The notes under the pieces: model-generated | Databases searched by the model: none | Seen by the model: the letters and a program-made list of their open reading frames with translations, nothing else | Told to the model about the DNA's origin: nothing | Made by a program: the position numbers and the translations under genes | From: Micavibrio sp. UBA2638 | Lineage (GTDB): Bacteria; Pseudomonadota; Alphaproteobacteria; Micavibrionales; Micavibrionaceae | Reading direction: 5' to 3' | Assembly: GCA_002359735.1 (NCBI GenBank) | Contig: DENS01000014.1 | Coordinates: 1 to 31,922, forward strand | Length of the DNA: 31,922 nucleotides | Shown: piece by piece, positions 8,564-15,885 of the stretch | How positions within the stretch are numbered: position 1 is the stretch's first letter | Layout: the number at the start of each line of letters is the position of its first letter

Positions 8564-8728
8564 ATGGAATCAGTGTGGGCGGTTATGTGGCCGGGGATTA
8601 TGAATGTCTTTAAAGGGGCGGCATTATTTGTTGCGATCTTATTTCTGCGTGCGTTTATTCGGGCGGCGGTTTGTTTTAGGCGCCCTGATAAAGCTGTTTG
8701 TGATCTTCGCAAGGCACTGGACTCCTGA
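8564..8728 (+). CDS. Possible 54-residue small membrane protein, hypothetical
   Basis: A short ORF beginning MESVWAVMWPGIM has one hydrophobic segment (about residues 14-27, with GAALFVAILFL) followed by a basic, cysteine-containing tail that ends LRKALDS. This is the shape of a single-pass small membrane protein with a cytoplasmic C-terminus. Its use of GCG, GGG and CGC codons resembles the neighbours. There is no clear Shine-Dalgarno sequence; internal ATGs at codons 8 and 13 are alternative starts. It ends 72 nt before gcvT and could share its transcript. No family is recognised, and it could be a decayed remnant or chance. Confidence 0.3.
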   Translation: MESVWAVMWPGIMNVFKGAALFVAILFLRAFIRAAVCFRRPDKAVCDLRKALDS

Positions 8729-8772
8729 ATGGTCTTGGCTTAAAACTGGTAGGTGTAATAACTCATTTATAA

Positions 8773-8786
8773 ACAGGTTCACCTGT
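8773..8786. promoter_or_regulatory. Palindrome just upstream of gcvT (possible operator)
   Basis: ACAGGT and ACCTGT are exact inverted 6-mers separated by 2 nt, 14 nt before the gcvT start codon. The spacing is too short for a stable RNA hairpin, so a dimeric DNA-binding regulator is the simplest reading, though its position beside the ribosome-binding site is unusual. No regulator gene is nearby. Confidence 0.3.
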
Positions 8787-8800
8787 GCCGCGGGGAGATC

Positions 8801-9907
8801 ATGAAAGAAACAGCTTTGCATAGTGCCCATGTGCGCTCCGGCGCCAAAATGGGCGAGTTTGCCGGTTACGATATGCCGCTTTATTACCCGGATGGTGTGA
8901 TCAAAGAGCATGAGTGGGTGCGTTCCAATGCGGGGATATTTGATGTGTCGCATATGGGGCAATTCACCCTGAAAGGGGATGGTGTCGTCGCCTTTTTGGA
9001 GCGGCTGACCCCTTCGGGGTTTAGCCAGAAAGCGCATGGCCGCGCGCAGTATACTGTGCTGCTCAACGAAGAGGGCGGCATTATTGATGATCTGATTATT
9101 ACGCGCGTTTCCGATCATGAATTTTTTACCGTGATTAATGCAGGCTGCAAGGAAAAGGATATTGAATGGATTCGTTCACAAATGCCCGATGATGTTCGCT
9201 TGATAACGCATTTCGACCGGTCATTGATTGCCCTGCAAGGGGGGTGGAGTGAGCGGGTCTTGCACGAGGTTTTAGGCGTGGAAGCGCATGATCTTCCGTA
9301 TATGCATATGATGAAAACGCAGGCCCCGGATGGCAGCGATATGATGGTCAGCCGCGTGGGGTACACCGGTGAAGATGGCTTTGAAATCAGCGTGTATAAT
9401 GATCTGGCCGAAGAAGTCTGGGACAAACTATTGGATCACAATGTCGTCAAGCCGATTGGTCTGGCCGCCCGTGATTCTTTGCGCCTTGAAATGGGATATG
9501 CGCTTTACGGTCATGAAATAGATTCAACCACGTCCCCTGTGGAGGCCGGAAGCGGCTGGATTATATCCAAAGTGACGAAAGGGTATTTTGGGTATGAGCG
9601 CATTCAAAAAGAACTGGCCGAGGGCGTTTCTCGCCGGCTGGTTGCGATTAAGGTGCTGGATAAAGGCATCGCCCGTGATGGCGCCGAAATCAGGAGTGGG
9701 GACGATGAGGTCATTGGCATTCTGACCAGCGGTGGATATTCTCCGGTTTTGCAAGGGGCGATTGGTATGGGGTATGTCCCGCCAGAATTCAGTGAACCGG
9801 GTACAAAAATATTCGTGAATGTCCGTGGCCGAAATATTGCGGCTGAGGTGACGAAGCTCCCTTTTGTTCCGTCTAAAGTGAAATCGATCAAGAAAAAAGC
9901 AGTATAA
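8801..9907 (+). CDS. gcvT: Glycine cleavage system T protein (aminomethyltransferase)
   Basis: A 368-residue tetrahydrofolate-dependent aminomethyltransferase. It takes the aminomethyl group from the lipoyl arm of H protein and makes 5,10-methylene-THF and ammonia. Family signatures are DVSHMGQF (48-55), GGIIDDLII (92-100, with the aspartate pair that aligns with the catalytic region), GYTGEDGFE (187-195) and AARDSLRLEMGYALYG (222-237). The C-terminal barrel includes GILTSGGYSP. Length is normal (about 365). GGGGAGA lies 4 nt upstream of the ATG. It is first of four collinear gcv genes; gcvH follows after 44 nt. Confidence 0.97.
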   Translation: MKETALHSAHVRSGAKMGEFAGYDMPLYYPDGVIKEHEWVRSNAGIFDVSHMGQFTLKGDGVVAFLERLTPSGFSQKAHGRAQYTVLLNEEGGIIDDLIITRVSDHEFFTVINAGCKEKDIEWIRSQMPDDVRLITHFDRSLIALQGGWSERVLHEVLGVEAHDLPYMHMMKTQAPDGSDMMVSRVGYTGEDGFEISVYNDLAEEVWDKLLDHNVVKPIGLAARDSLRLEMGYALYGHEIDSTTSPVEAGSGWIISKVTKGYFGYERIQKELAEGVSRRLVAIKVLDKGIARDGAEIRSGDDEVIGILTSGGYSPVLQGAIGMGYVPPEFSEPGTKIFVNVRGRNIAAEVTKLPFVPSKVKSIKKKAV

Positions 9908-9951
9908 AGATTTTTAACATATATAGAGTAATGAGGATAAGGAGATAAAAT

Positions 9952-10329
9952 ATGGCTGAGATGAAATACACAAAAGATCATGAGTGTGTCTATGTGGACG
10001 GGGATGTTGTTTGGGTCGGTATTACCGATTATGCCCGCGAAGCCCTGGGCGATTTGGTGTATGTGGAGCTGCCTGAAATTGGCAAGTCCCTGACCAAAGG
10101 TGATGATTTTGCGGTCGTCGAATCGGTCAAAACTGCCGCGGAAGTCTATTCGCCGGTTGATGGTGACGTCATTGAGGCCAATGATAATATGCCGGATGAT
10201 CTGGAGCTGATTACGAAGCCGTTGAACGATGGCGGCTGGATTGCCAAGATTAAAATGAGCGATACCGCGCAGCTGGATGATTTAATGGATGAATCCGCAT
10301 ATAAGGAGTATGTGGAAAATCTGGATTAA
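9952..10329 (+). CDS. gcvH: Glycine cleavage system H protein (lipoyl carrier)
   Basis: A 125-residue lipoyl-carrier protein that shuttles the aminomethyl intermediate between P, T and L proteins. The lipoylated lysine is K60 in VVESVKTAAEVYSP, and the N-terminus MKYTKDHECV is typical. A strong AAGGAG lies about 8 nt before the ATG. Length matches the family (about 125-130). The gene sits between gcvT and gcvPA. Lipoate attachment and the L protein must come from genes elsewhere. Confidence 0.98.
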   Translation: MAEMKYTKDHECVYVDGDVVWVGITDYAREALGDLVYVELPEIGKSLTKGDDFAVVESVKTAAEVYSPVDGDVIEANDNMPDDLELITKPLNDGGWIAKIKMSDTAQLDDLMDESAYKEYVENLD

Positions 10330-10383
10330 ATATAGCGCTAAGCCCGTTATATATTCCGCAATACATATTTGAGGTGTAAATAC

Positions 10384-11664
10384 ATGCGTTATCTGCCGCA
10401 AACCGAAAATTCCCGTAAAGCCATGTTGGATACATGCGGGTATGAAGAGGTAAATGATCTTTACCGTGATGTCCCAAAACAGGCCTTTGTTAACGGGTTG
10501 GTTGATTTGCCCTTGCATAAAGGGGAGTTAGAGGTTGAGCGGTATATGGGCGCCTATGCCAATGAAAACCGGGCCGCGGTTGATGGTCCGTTTTTTCTGG
10601 GCGCAGGAACGTATTATCATCATATTCCGTCATCGGTTGATTACATTATTCAGCGATCAGAGTTTTTGACGGCCTATACACCGTATCAACCTGAAATTGC
10701 CCAGGGCACTTTGCAGGCCATTTTCGAATACCAGACATTTATTGCCCAGTTGACGGGGCAGGATATTGCCAATGCGTCTCTGTATGATGGGGCGACCGCC
10801 ATGACCGAAGCTGCATTAATGGCCCTGCGCGTGACCAAACGCAAAAAAATTGTGCTGGGGAATGCGGTTCATCCGGACTATAAAAGTGTCCTTGATTCCT
10901 ATATGTGGAATTTTGATGGCGAGATCGAAATTGGGCAAGGCCAGATCGACGATCAAACCGCCTGTGTTATTGTGCAATCCCCTGACTTTTACGGCCAGCC
11001 GCATAAATATGATGCGCTTCGACAGCAATGTGATGAAAATGGGGCTTTGCTGGTTGTTGTTGTGAATGAAATTGTTTCACTGGGCATATTAGAACCGCCG
11101 GAGGTTGCCGATATAGTGTGCGGGGAAGCGCAGAGTATTGGCTTGCCGATGAGCTATGGCGGCCCGCATTTGGGATTTTTTGCCTGTAAAGAAAAATATA
11201 TGCGCCAAATGCCCGGGCGCCTCTGTGGCATGACAGAAGATGCGGACGGAAAGCGCGGATTTGTGCTGACGCTGTCAACGCGTGAACAACATATTCGCCG
11301 TGACAAGGCCACATCAAATATATGCACCAATCAGGGCTTGTGTGCGCTTGCCTTTACGGTTCACATGTCCCTGCTGGGGGAAGACGGGTTTAAACGTCTG
11401 GCGCGTCTGAACCATGAGGCCGCCTGCCGCCTGGCCGATGCGTTGGAGGCCGTGAACGGTGTAAAACTTGAGAATCAGACTTTCTTTAATGAATTTGTTG
11501 TTTGTCTGCCAAAAGAGGCAAGCAGCGTGGCGCAAGCGCTGTCTGATAAAGGCGTAATTGCCGGACTTGCATTGGACAATAATAGGCTTCTTGTTGCCGC
11601 TACGGAAATGACGACAGACGCAGATATTGCCGCCTTTGCCAAGGTGCTTTCGGAGGTGCTTTAG
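10384..11664 (+). CDS. gcvPA: Glycine dehydrogenase (decarboxylating) subunit 1
   Basis: A 426-residue N-terminal half of a split P protein. It forms a heterotetramer with GcvPB that decarboxylates glycine and passes the methylamine to H protein. Signatures are MRYLPQTE at the start, FLGAGTYYHHIPSSVD, AYTPYQPEIAQGTLQAIFEYQT, SLYDGATAMTEA and the C-terminal TSNICTNQ. I chose ATG 10384 because GAGGTG is 7 nt upstream; an in-frame TTG at 10369 overlaps that site. It is followed directly by gcvPB with no gap: the stop TAG is adjacent to the next ATG. Confidence 0.97.
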   Translation: MRYLPQTENSRKAMLDTCGYEEVNDLYRDVPKQAFVNGLVDLPLHKGELEVERYMGAYANENRAAVDGPFFLGAGTYYHHIPSSVDYIIQRSEFLTAYTPYQPEIAQGTLQAIFEYQTFIAQLTGQDIANASLYDGATAMTEAALMALRVTKRKKIVLGNAVHPDYKSVLDSYMWNFDGEIEIGQGQIDDQTACVIVQSPDFYGQPHKYDALRQQCDENGALLVVVVNEIVSLGILEPPEVADIVCGEAQSIGLPMSYGGPHLGFFACKEKYMRQMPGRLCGMTEDADGKRGFVLTLSTREQHIRRDKATSNICTNQGLCALAFTVHMSLLGEDGFKRLARLNHEAACRLADALEAVNGVKLENQTFFNEFVVCLPKEASSVAQALSDKGVIAGLALDNNRLLVAATEMTTDADIAAFAKVLSEVL

Positions 11665-13209
11665 ATGAGTGCGGAAAAGAACAGCCAGCAAAGTGCAATT
11701 GAATTGACACAACATGATATGACCGATGGTAATATTGGCCTGCATTATGAAGAAAACCTGCTTTGGGAAAAAGAGCGTGCCGATCATCCGGGCGTTGATT
11801 TGCCTGAGCCGCAAAACCTTGCCTTGCGTACCGGCGGTAAACCGCGCGGGGATATTGGGTTGCCGCAAGTTTCTGAGCCGCAGGCCCTGCGTCATTTTGT
11901 CCGCATGAGTACGTGGAATTATTCTATTGATCACGGCTTTTTCCCGCTGGGCTCGTGTACAATGAAACATAACCCGCGCTTGAATGAAAAACTGGCGCGT
12001 TTGCCCGGCTTTGCACATATTCATCCAATGCAGGATGAATCCACTGTTCAGGGCGCTTTGGCGGTGATGCATGATTTGCAGCATTGGCTGGCGGAGCTGA
12101 CGAACTTACCGGGTGTGTGCTTGTCCCCGGCGGCCGGGGCCCATGGTGAATTGGCGGGAATGATGACCATCCGCCGCGCCCATGAACAAAAGGGCGAAAA
12201 TAAAAAACGCCGTATCGTTTTAACCCCGGATAGCGCCCATGGCACCAACCCGGCAACGGCCACGACTTGCGGGTATGAAGTGCGCAACATGCCAACCAAA
12301 GAAAACGGCATGTTAACGGTGGCGGCATTCAAAGAGGCCCTGTATAAGACAGACCCTGACGGCGCGGATATCGCGGCGATGATGGTCACAAATCCGAATA
12401 CATGCGGTTTGTTTGAAAAAGATATGGTCGAAATTGCGGATCTGCTGCATGAAGCCGGGGCCTATTTTTATTGTGATGGCGCGAATTTTAACGCATTGGT
12501 CGGAAAGGTGCGCCCCGGTGATTTTGGTGTGGATGTGATGCATATCAATTTGCACAAAACATTTTCAACGCCTCATGGGGGTGGTGGGCCAGGCTCCGGC
12601 CCGATTTGCTGCACTGAAGAACTGGCCAAATATATGCCGGTACCAACCGTCATAAAGCAGGGTGATGTTTATAAGCTGGAAACAGAAGGGGATCGACCGG
12701 AAACTCTGGGGCGTTTGAAAGGCTATCATGGCCAGTTTGGTATGCATGTTCGCGCATTAAGTTATATGCTGAGCCACGGCGCAGATGGCCTCCAGCGGGT
12801 CTCTGAAGATGCGGTGCTGAACGCGAATTACATTCTGGCCTCGTTAAAGGATGATTATCACGCCCCGTTTGCGCATCAAGGCCCCTGCATGCATGAGGCC
12901 TTGCTCACGGATAAAATCCAGAAAGAAAATGGAGTGACAACACTGGATATAGCCAAGGCCCTAGTGGAACATGGCTTTCATCCGATGACGGTTTATTTCC
13001 CGATTCATATTGCCGGTACGATGTTGATTGAACCAACCGAAACCGAAAGCAAGGATTCGATTGATCGCTTTATTACTGTGATGAAGGATATTGCCAACGG
13101 GGCGAAAGCAGGCAAGGCCGATGAATTCCATAGCTACCCGCAATCAACGCCGCGCAAACGTCTGGATGAGGTGAAAGCCGCCCGCCAGCCTGTACTGCGC
13201 TGGCGCTAG
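11665..13209 (+). CDS. gcvPB: Glycine dehydrogenase (decarboxylating) subunit 2
   Basis: A 514-residue PLP-bearing half of the split P protein. The PLP lysine is K298 in HINLHKTFSTPHGGGG, with D271 in CDGANFNALVG as the likely cofactor partner. FFPLGSCTMKHNPR and DSAHGTNPA are also typical. Its ribosome-binding site CGGAGGTG lies inside the end of gcvPA, so translation is probably coupled and makes the two subunits in equal amounts. Usual length is about 480-520. Its stop TAG shares the tetramer CTAG with the stop of the convergent DUF423 gene. No terminator is seen after it. Confidence 0.98.
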   Translation: MSAEKNSQQSAIELTQHDMTDGNIGLHYEENLLWEKERADHPGVDLPEPQNLALRTGGKPRGDIGLPQVSEPQALRHFVRMSTWNYSIDHGFFPLGSCTMKHNPRLNEKLARLPGFAHIHPMQDESTVQGALAVMHDLQHWLAELTNLPGVCLSPAAGAHGELAGMMTIRRAHEQKGENKKRRIVLTPDSAHGTNPATATTCGYEVRNMPTKENGMLTVAAFKEALYKTDPDGADIAAMMVTNPNTCGLFEKDMVEIADLLHEAGAYFYCDGANFNALVGKVRPGDFGVDVMHINLHKTFSTPHGGGGPGSGPICCTEELAKYMPVPTVIKQGDVYKLETEGDRPETLGRLKGYHGQFGMHVRALSYMLSHGADGLQRVSEDAVLNANYILASLKDDYHAPFAHQGPCMHEALLTDKIQKENGVTTLDIAKALVEHGFHPMTVYFPIHIAGTMLIEPTETESKDSIDRFITVMKDIANGAKAGKADEFHSYPQSTPRKRLDEVKAARQPVLRWR

Positions 13210-13610
13210 AGTTTGACGCCGGTTTTTTGCTCGGTTGTTTTAAGGCCGCAAAACATTAAAGTCAGCCATCCTGCCATAAGGGTTATACCCCCCAAAGGGG
13301 TTAGCATTGTTATGAATTCTATTGTCAAAAAGACGCTGGCATAAATGGAGCCGGAAAAGACGCATGTGCCGATCAGTATAATAAATCCGGCCAGAGATAA
13401 GCGTTTTAACATCTGTGCAGGCAGTGTTGTAGCCATTCCCATTCCGATTGCCAGCAAGGCGATCGCGTGAAAGAGTTGGTAGCGCAGGGCCGTTTCGAAG
13501 CTCCGCATGGCGGCATCGTCAATGCTGCCGCGCAGGCCATGATCACCATAGGCGCCAAGAGCAATGGCCGAGAATCCTAAAAATCCAGATCCAATTAAAA
13601 CCTTGTTCAT
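13206..13610 (-). CDS. DUF423 family small membrane protein
   Basis: A 134-residue protein with four predicted membrane helices and typical DUF423 features: GFLGFSAIALGAYGDHGLR near the start, ALRYQLFHAIALL, and FSGSIYA followed by TPLGGITLMAGWL. Members occur widely in bacteria (YwdK/YgdD type); their function is unknown. The ATG overlaps the stop of the upstream TerD-domain gene (ATGA, 13607-13610), so the two are probably translated together. The 3' end overlaps gcvPB by 4 nt on the other strand. Confidence 0.92.
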   Translation of the reverse strand: MNKVLIGSGFLGFSAIALGAYGDHGLRGSIDDAAMRSFETALRYQLFHAIALLAIGMGMATTLPAQMLKRLSLAGFIILIGTCVFSGSIYASVFLTIEFITMLTPLGGITLMAGWLTLMFCGLKTTEQKTGVKL

Positions 13611-14227
13611 TTGATGAATGTCGCCCCTTCGGCGCCCCAGTCTTCGATATCGGCATCGTTTTTGAATTCACTGATGTTTTTCAGCGCCCAGCCGAATTCG
13701 CGGCTGTTATCGCGGATCAAGGCGGCAAAGATCAGGCCGTCTGTGGTGGCGTCTTTCATTTTACTCAGGTGAAGCAGGAGCTGGCTTTCATCGCTCAGGC
13801 CATCGGCAACCCGTATTTCACTGTTGTTGACCTTCTTAAAGGTCTTGCCATTTTGACAAAGTGCGAAAAATACAATGGCGTGATACTCATCGGGCAAAAG
13901 GGCGGTGTTAACAGATATAAATTCATCATCACCGCTTATGCGGCCCGTCTGGTTGTCGCCGCTGTGGAATATTTGTTCGGAACCATCCATTAAATTGGCG
14001 TTTTCCGGGGTGACGTGGTCAATGACCTCACCGGCTTGATTGTAAATACAACAGAACAAGTCGCAATCATAGGTGACGTTGACGACCTTATCTTTTTTGA
14101 AGAAAAGCATGCCCTCTTTCTTGACCTCTTGTCCGGTGTCCCAGCTGATGCCCACCTGAATGCGGTTTTTTTCTTTTGGGGTAACGTGTAAGGCGACGCT
14201 TTCGCCTTTGGCTGGGGTGGAAATCAT
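13607..14227 (-). CDS. TerD-domain stress protein
   Basis: A 206-residue soluble protein with a TerD fold. The diagnostic calcium-binding region is HSGDNQTG (88-95) followed by GDDEFI (99-104), then VFFALCQNGKTFKKV and a C-terminal part resembling ELYRHNGEWKF (here LIRDNSREFGWALKNI). TerD proteins are linked to tellurite, oxidative and phage stress responses, usually in ter clusters; here the gene stands apart, paired only with a DUF423 gene. I chose the ATG at 14227 because GGAGG lies 5 nt upstream; the in-frame ATG at 14242 has none. The N-terminal about 40 residues are less conserved. Its own promoter probably lies in the 213 bp shared with secE. Confidence 0.85.
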   Translation of the reverse strand: MISTPAKGESVALHVTPKEKNRIQVGISWDTGQEVKKEGMLFFKKDKVVNVTYDCDLFCCIYNQAGEVIDHVTPENANLMDGSEQIFHSGDNQTGRISGDDEFISVNTALLPDEYHAIVFFALCQNGKTFKKVNNSEIRVADGLSDESQLLLHLSKMKDATTDGLIFAALIRDNSREFGWALKNISEFKNDADIEDWGAEGATFIK

Positions 14228-14294
14228 GTTGGCCTCCTTCATAAGAATGGATAAGGACAGGATCGTTTAAATGCCTTATAGGATAATTATTTTA

Positions 14295-14345
14295 CATGAA
14301 AAAGCCGTTGATCAAAGTTTTTTACTGGTATTTTTATTTTTCATG
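14295..14345. repeat. Inverted repeat in the TerD-secE divergent region
   Basis: CATGAAAAA (14295-14303) and TTTTTCATG (14337-14345) are exact inverted repeats 33 nt apart. Between them is the palindrome TTGATCAA (14308-14315), which could serve as -35 element in both directions, with TATTTT 15 nt downstream on the plus side and TAAAAT on the minus side. This is suggestive of a divergent promoter, but weak in A+T-rich DNA. Confidence 0.3.
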
Positions 14346-14440
14346 CGTTAGAACATCAATATTCCCTGACAAATTGAAAAGAAATAAGCGCACGGCGCTC
14401 CCCGATTTATGTCAGGTCTAAAGTGAAAAGGATTAGGAAA

Positions 14441-14638
14441 ATGGCGAAAACCAGCCCCGTAGAGTTTTTTAAACAGGTTAAAGCAGAAGCTAAAAAAGTT
14501 ACATGGCCCACGCGTCAGGAAACAATGATCAGTACGGTTTTTGTCTTTATTATGGTGGCGATTGCCTCTGTGTTTTTGTATTTCGCGGATCAGATCATTG
14601 CCTTTGTTGTGCAAATGATCATGAGTATCGGCATGTAA
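14441..14638 (+). CDS. secE: Preprotein translocase subunit SecE
   Basis: A 65-residue short-form SecE with one membrane helix (about residues 32-58), preceded by the conserved amphipathic segment SPVEFFKQVKAEAKKVTWPT. It stabilises SecY in the SecYEG export channel. I chose ATG 14441 over an upstream GTG at 14423 because the length then matches alphaproteobacterial SecE and AGGA lies just upstream. nusG follows after 34 nt. The tRNA-Trp and tuf genes that often precede secE are absent here. Confidence 0.96.
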   Translation: MAKTSPVEFFKQVKAEAKKVTWPTRQETMISTVFVFIMVAIASVFLYFADQIIAFVVQMIMSIGM

Positions 14639-14672
14639 TGGATTGTATTTTTTAAGGAAGGACCAAAGAAAA

Positions 14673-15209
14673 ATGTCAGCTGCAAAATGGTATGTACTTC
14701 ATGTTTATTCCGGTTTCGAAAGCAAGGTTGCCGAAGCCATTAAAGATAAAGCGCGTAAAAAAGGATTGGATAGCAAGATTGAGGAAATTCTTGTGCCAAC
14801 CGAAGAGGTGGTGGAAATGCGCCGCGGCCAACGTGTGAATGCGGAACGCAAATTTTTCCCCGGCTATGTTCTGGCGAAGCTGGATATGGATGATAATATC
14901 TGGCACCTGATCAAGGATACACCGAAAGTCTCGGGCTTTCTTGGCGGCGGCGGAAATAAGCCGATGCCGATTTCTGAACGTGAAGCCCAGCAGATTCTGC
15001 AACAGGTACAAGAGGGTATTGAGCGCCCACGTCCATCTGTGATTTACGATATTGGCGAAGAAGTAAAAGTAACAGACGGGCCGTTTGCGTCTTTCAATGG
15101 TGTTGTTGAAGAGATTGATGAGGAAAAATCAAAACTGAAGGTTTCTGTTTCTATCTTTGGCCGTGCCACACCGGTTGAGCTGGAATACGCACAAGTGGAG
15201 AAAATGTAA
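14673..15209 (+). CDS. nusG: Transcription termination/antitermination factor NusG
   Basis: A 178-residue NusG with an N-terminal NGN domain (KWYVLHVYSGFESKVAEAI, then FPGYVLAKLDMDD) and a C-terminal KOW domain (VTDGPFASFNGVVEEID). It binds RNA polymerase and links it to Rho or to the ribosome through S10. AAGGAAGGA precedes ATG 14673; an in-frame TTG at 14643 is not supported. It is the last gene of the secE-nusG unit, with a strong terminator 43 nt downstream. Confidence 0.98.
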   Translation: MSAAKWYVLHVYSGFESKVAEAIKDKARKKGLDSKIEEILVPTEEVVEMRRGQRVNAERKFFPGYVLAKLDMDDNIWHLIKDTPKVSGFLGGGGNKPMPISEREAQQILQQVQEGIERPRPSVIYDIGEEVKVTDGPFASFNGVVEEIDEEKSKLKVSVSIFGRATPVELEYAQVEKM

Positions 15210-15250
15210 AGCCCATACCAGACGTAATATATGGCGCAATATAATAGAGA

Positions 15251-15288
15251 CCAAAGCCCTTGGCATATAAGCGTGCAAGGGCTTTTTT
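15251..15288 (+). terminator. Intrinsic terminator after nusG
   Basis: AAAGCCCTTG (15253-15262) pairs with CAAGGGCTTT (15276-15285), followed by a T run. It separates the secE-nusG transcript from rplK-rplA. Confidence 0.88.
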
Positions 15289-15312
15289 CTTTGGTGGTTC
15301 GGCAAAAAAGAC

Positions 15313-15341
15313 TTGCATTCTTATGTATCTGGCACTAAGTT
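15313..15341 (+). promoter_or_regulatory. Predicted promoter of rplK-rplA
   Basis: TTGCAT, a 17-nt spacer and TAAGTT lie between the nusG terminator and the rplK leader. The element matches are modest, but a promoter is expected here because of the strong terminator upstream. Confidence 0.4.
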
Positions 15342-15352
15342 GCCCAGCACTT

Positions 15353-15403
15353 GTGGGAGGTTTTCTGCCGTAATTGTTAAAAGCCATGGCAGAACCACAC
15401 CAC
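15353..15403 (+). promoter_or_regulatory. Structured rplK leader, candidate L1 autoregulation site
   Basis: GTGG (15353-15356) and CTGCC (15365-15369) pair with GGCAG (15388-15392) and CCAC (15400-15403), with extra GGTT/AACC pairing between, forming one bulged stem-loop about 50 nt before rplK. In E. coli L1 represses its own operon by binding the rplK leader, so this is a sensible candidate. The match to an L1 motif was not established. Confidence 0.45.
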
Positions 15404-15453
15404 GGGACTTCTTTCAAACCGCCGATTTTCGGCATAAATAAAAGGAGCTAGAA

Positions 15454-15882
15454 ATGGCTAAAAAAGTATCGGGTTACATTAACCTGACAATTCCGGGTGG
15501 CGCTGCTAACCCGTCTCCGCCAGTTGGTCCGGCCCTGGGTCAGCATGGTGTTAATATCATGGAATTCTGTAAGGCGTTTAATGCTGATACAGAAAGCTCG
15601 AAAGGTATTCCTATTCCTGTTGTGATTACAGTGTACGAAGACCGTTCGTTCTCATTTGTAACCAAAACACCACCTGCCAGTTATTTTATTAAGCAGGCTG
15701 CAAAAATCCAAAAAGGCGCTGGCGCCGTTGGAACAGATGTTGTCGGTCAGATCCGTAAGTCTCAGGTCAAAGACATTGCCGAGAAGAAGATGCCTGATTT
15801 GAACGCCAATGACATTGATGCAGCGATGAAAATCATCGAAGGTTCAGCACGCTCTATGGGCGTAGAAGTAGTGGAGGGCTAG
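15454..15882 (+). CDS. rplK: 50S ribosomal protein L11
   Basis: A 142-residue L11, the normal length. The N-terminal domain shows the proline-rich helix NPSPPVGPALGQHGVNIMEFC contacted by thiostrepton-type drugs, and the C-terminal RNA-binding domain includes the ends GTDVVGQIRKSQVKDIAEKK and RSMGVEVV. It forms the GTPase-associated centre with 23S rRNA. AGGAG lies 6-7 nt before the ATG. rplA follows after 3 nt. Confidence 0.98.
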   Translation: MAKKVSGYINLTIPGGAANPSPPVGPALGQHGVNIMEFCKAFNADTESSKGIPIPVVITVYEDRSFSFVTKTPPASYFIKQAAKIQKGAGAVGTDVVGQIRKSQVKDIAEKKMPDLNANDIDAAMKIIEGSARSMGVEVVEG

Positions 15883-15885
15883 GAT

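Noticed and set aside
8604..8804. Forward ORF of 66 codons overlapping the gcvT start
   Set aside because: It has no ribosome-binding site and an unlikely composition (Arg, Phe and Cys rich); the 54-codon ORF in another frame of the same DNA looks more natural.
11314..12084. Reverse ORF of 256 codons over gcvPA/gcvPB
   Set aside because: It is antisense to well-supported genes and a product of their codon bias.
14243..14440. Expected tRNA-Trp upstream of secE
   Set aside because: I searched this stretch for a cloverleaf with CCA anticodon and found none; the region holds only inverted repeats and possible promoters.
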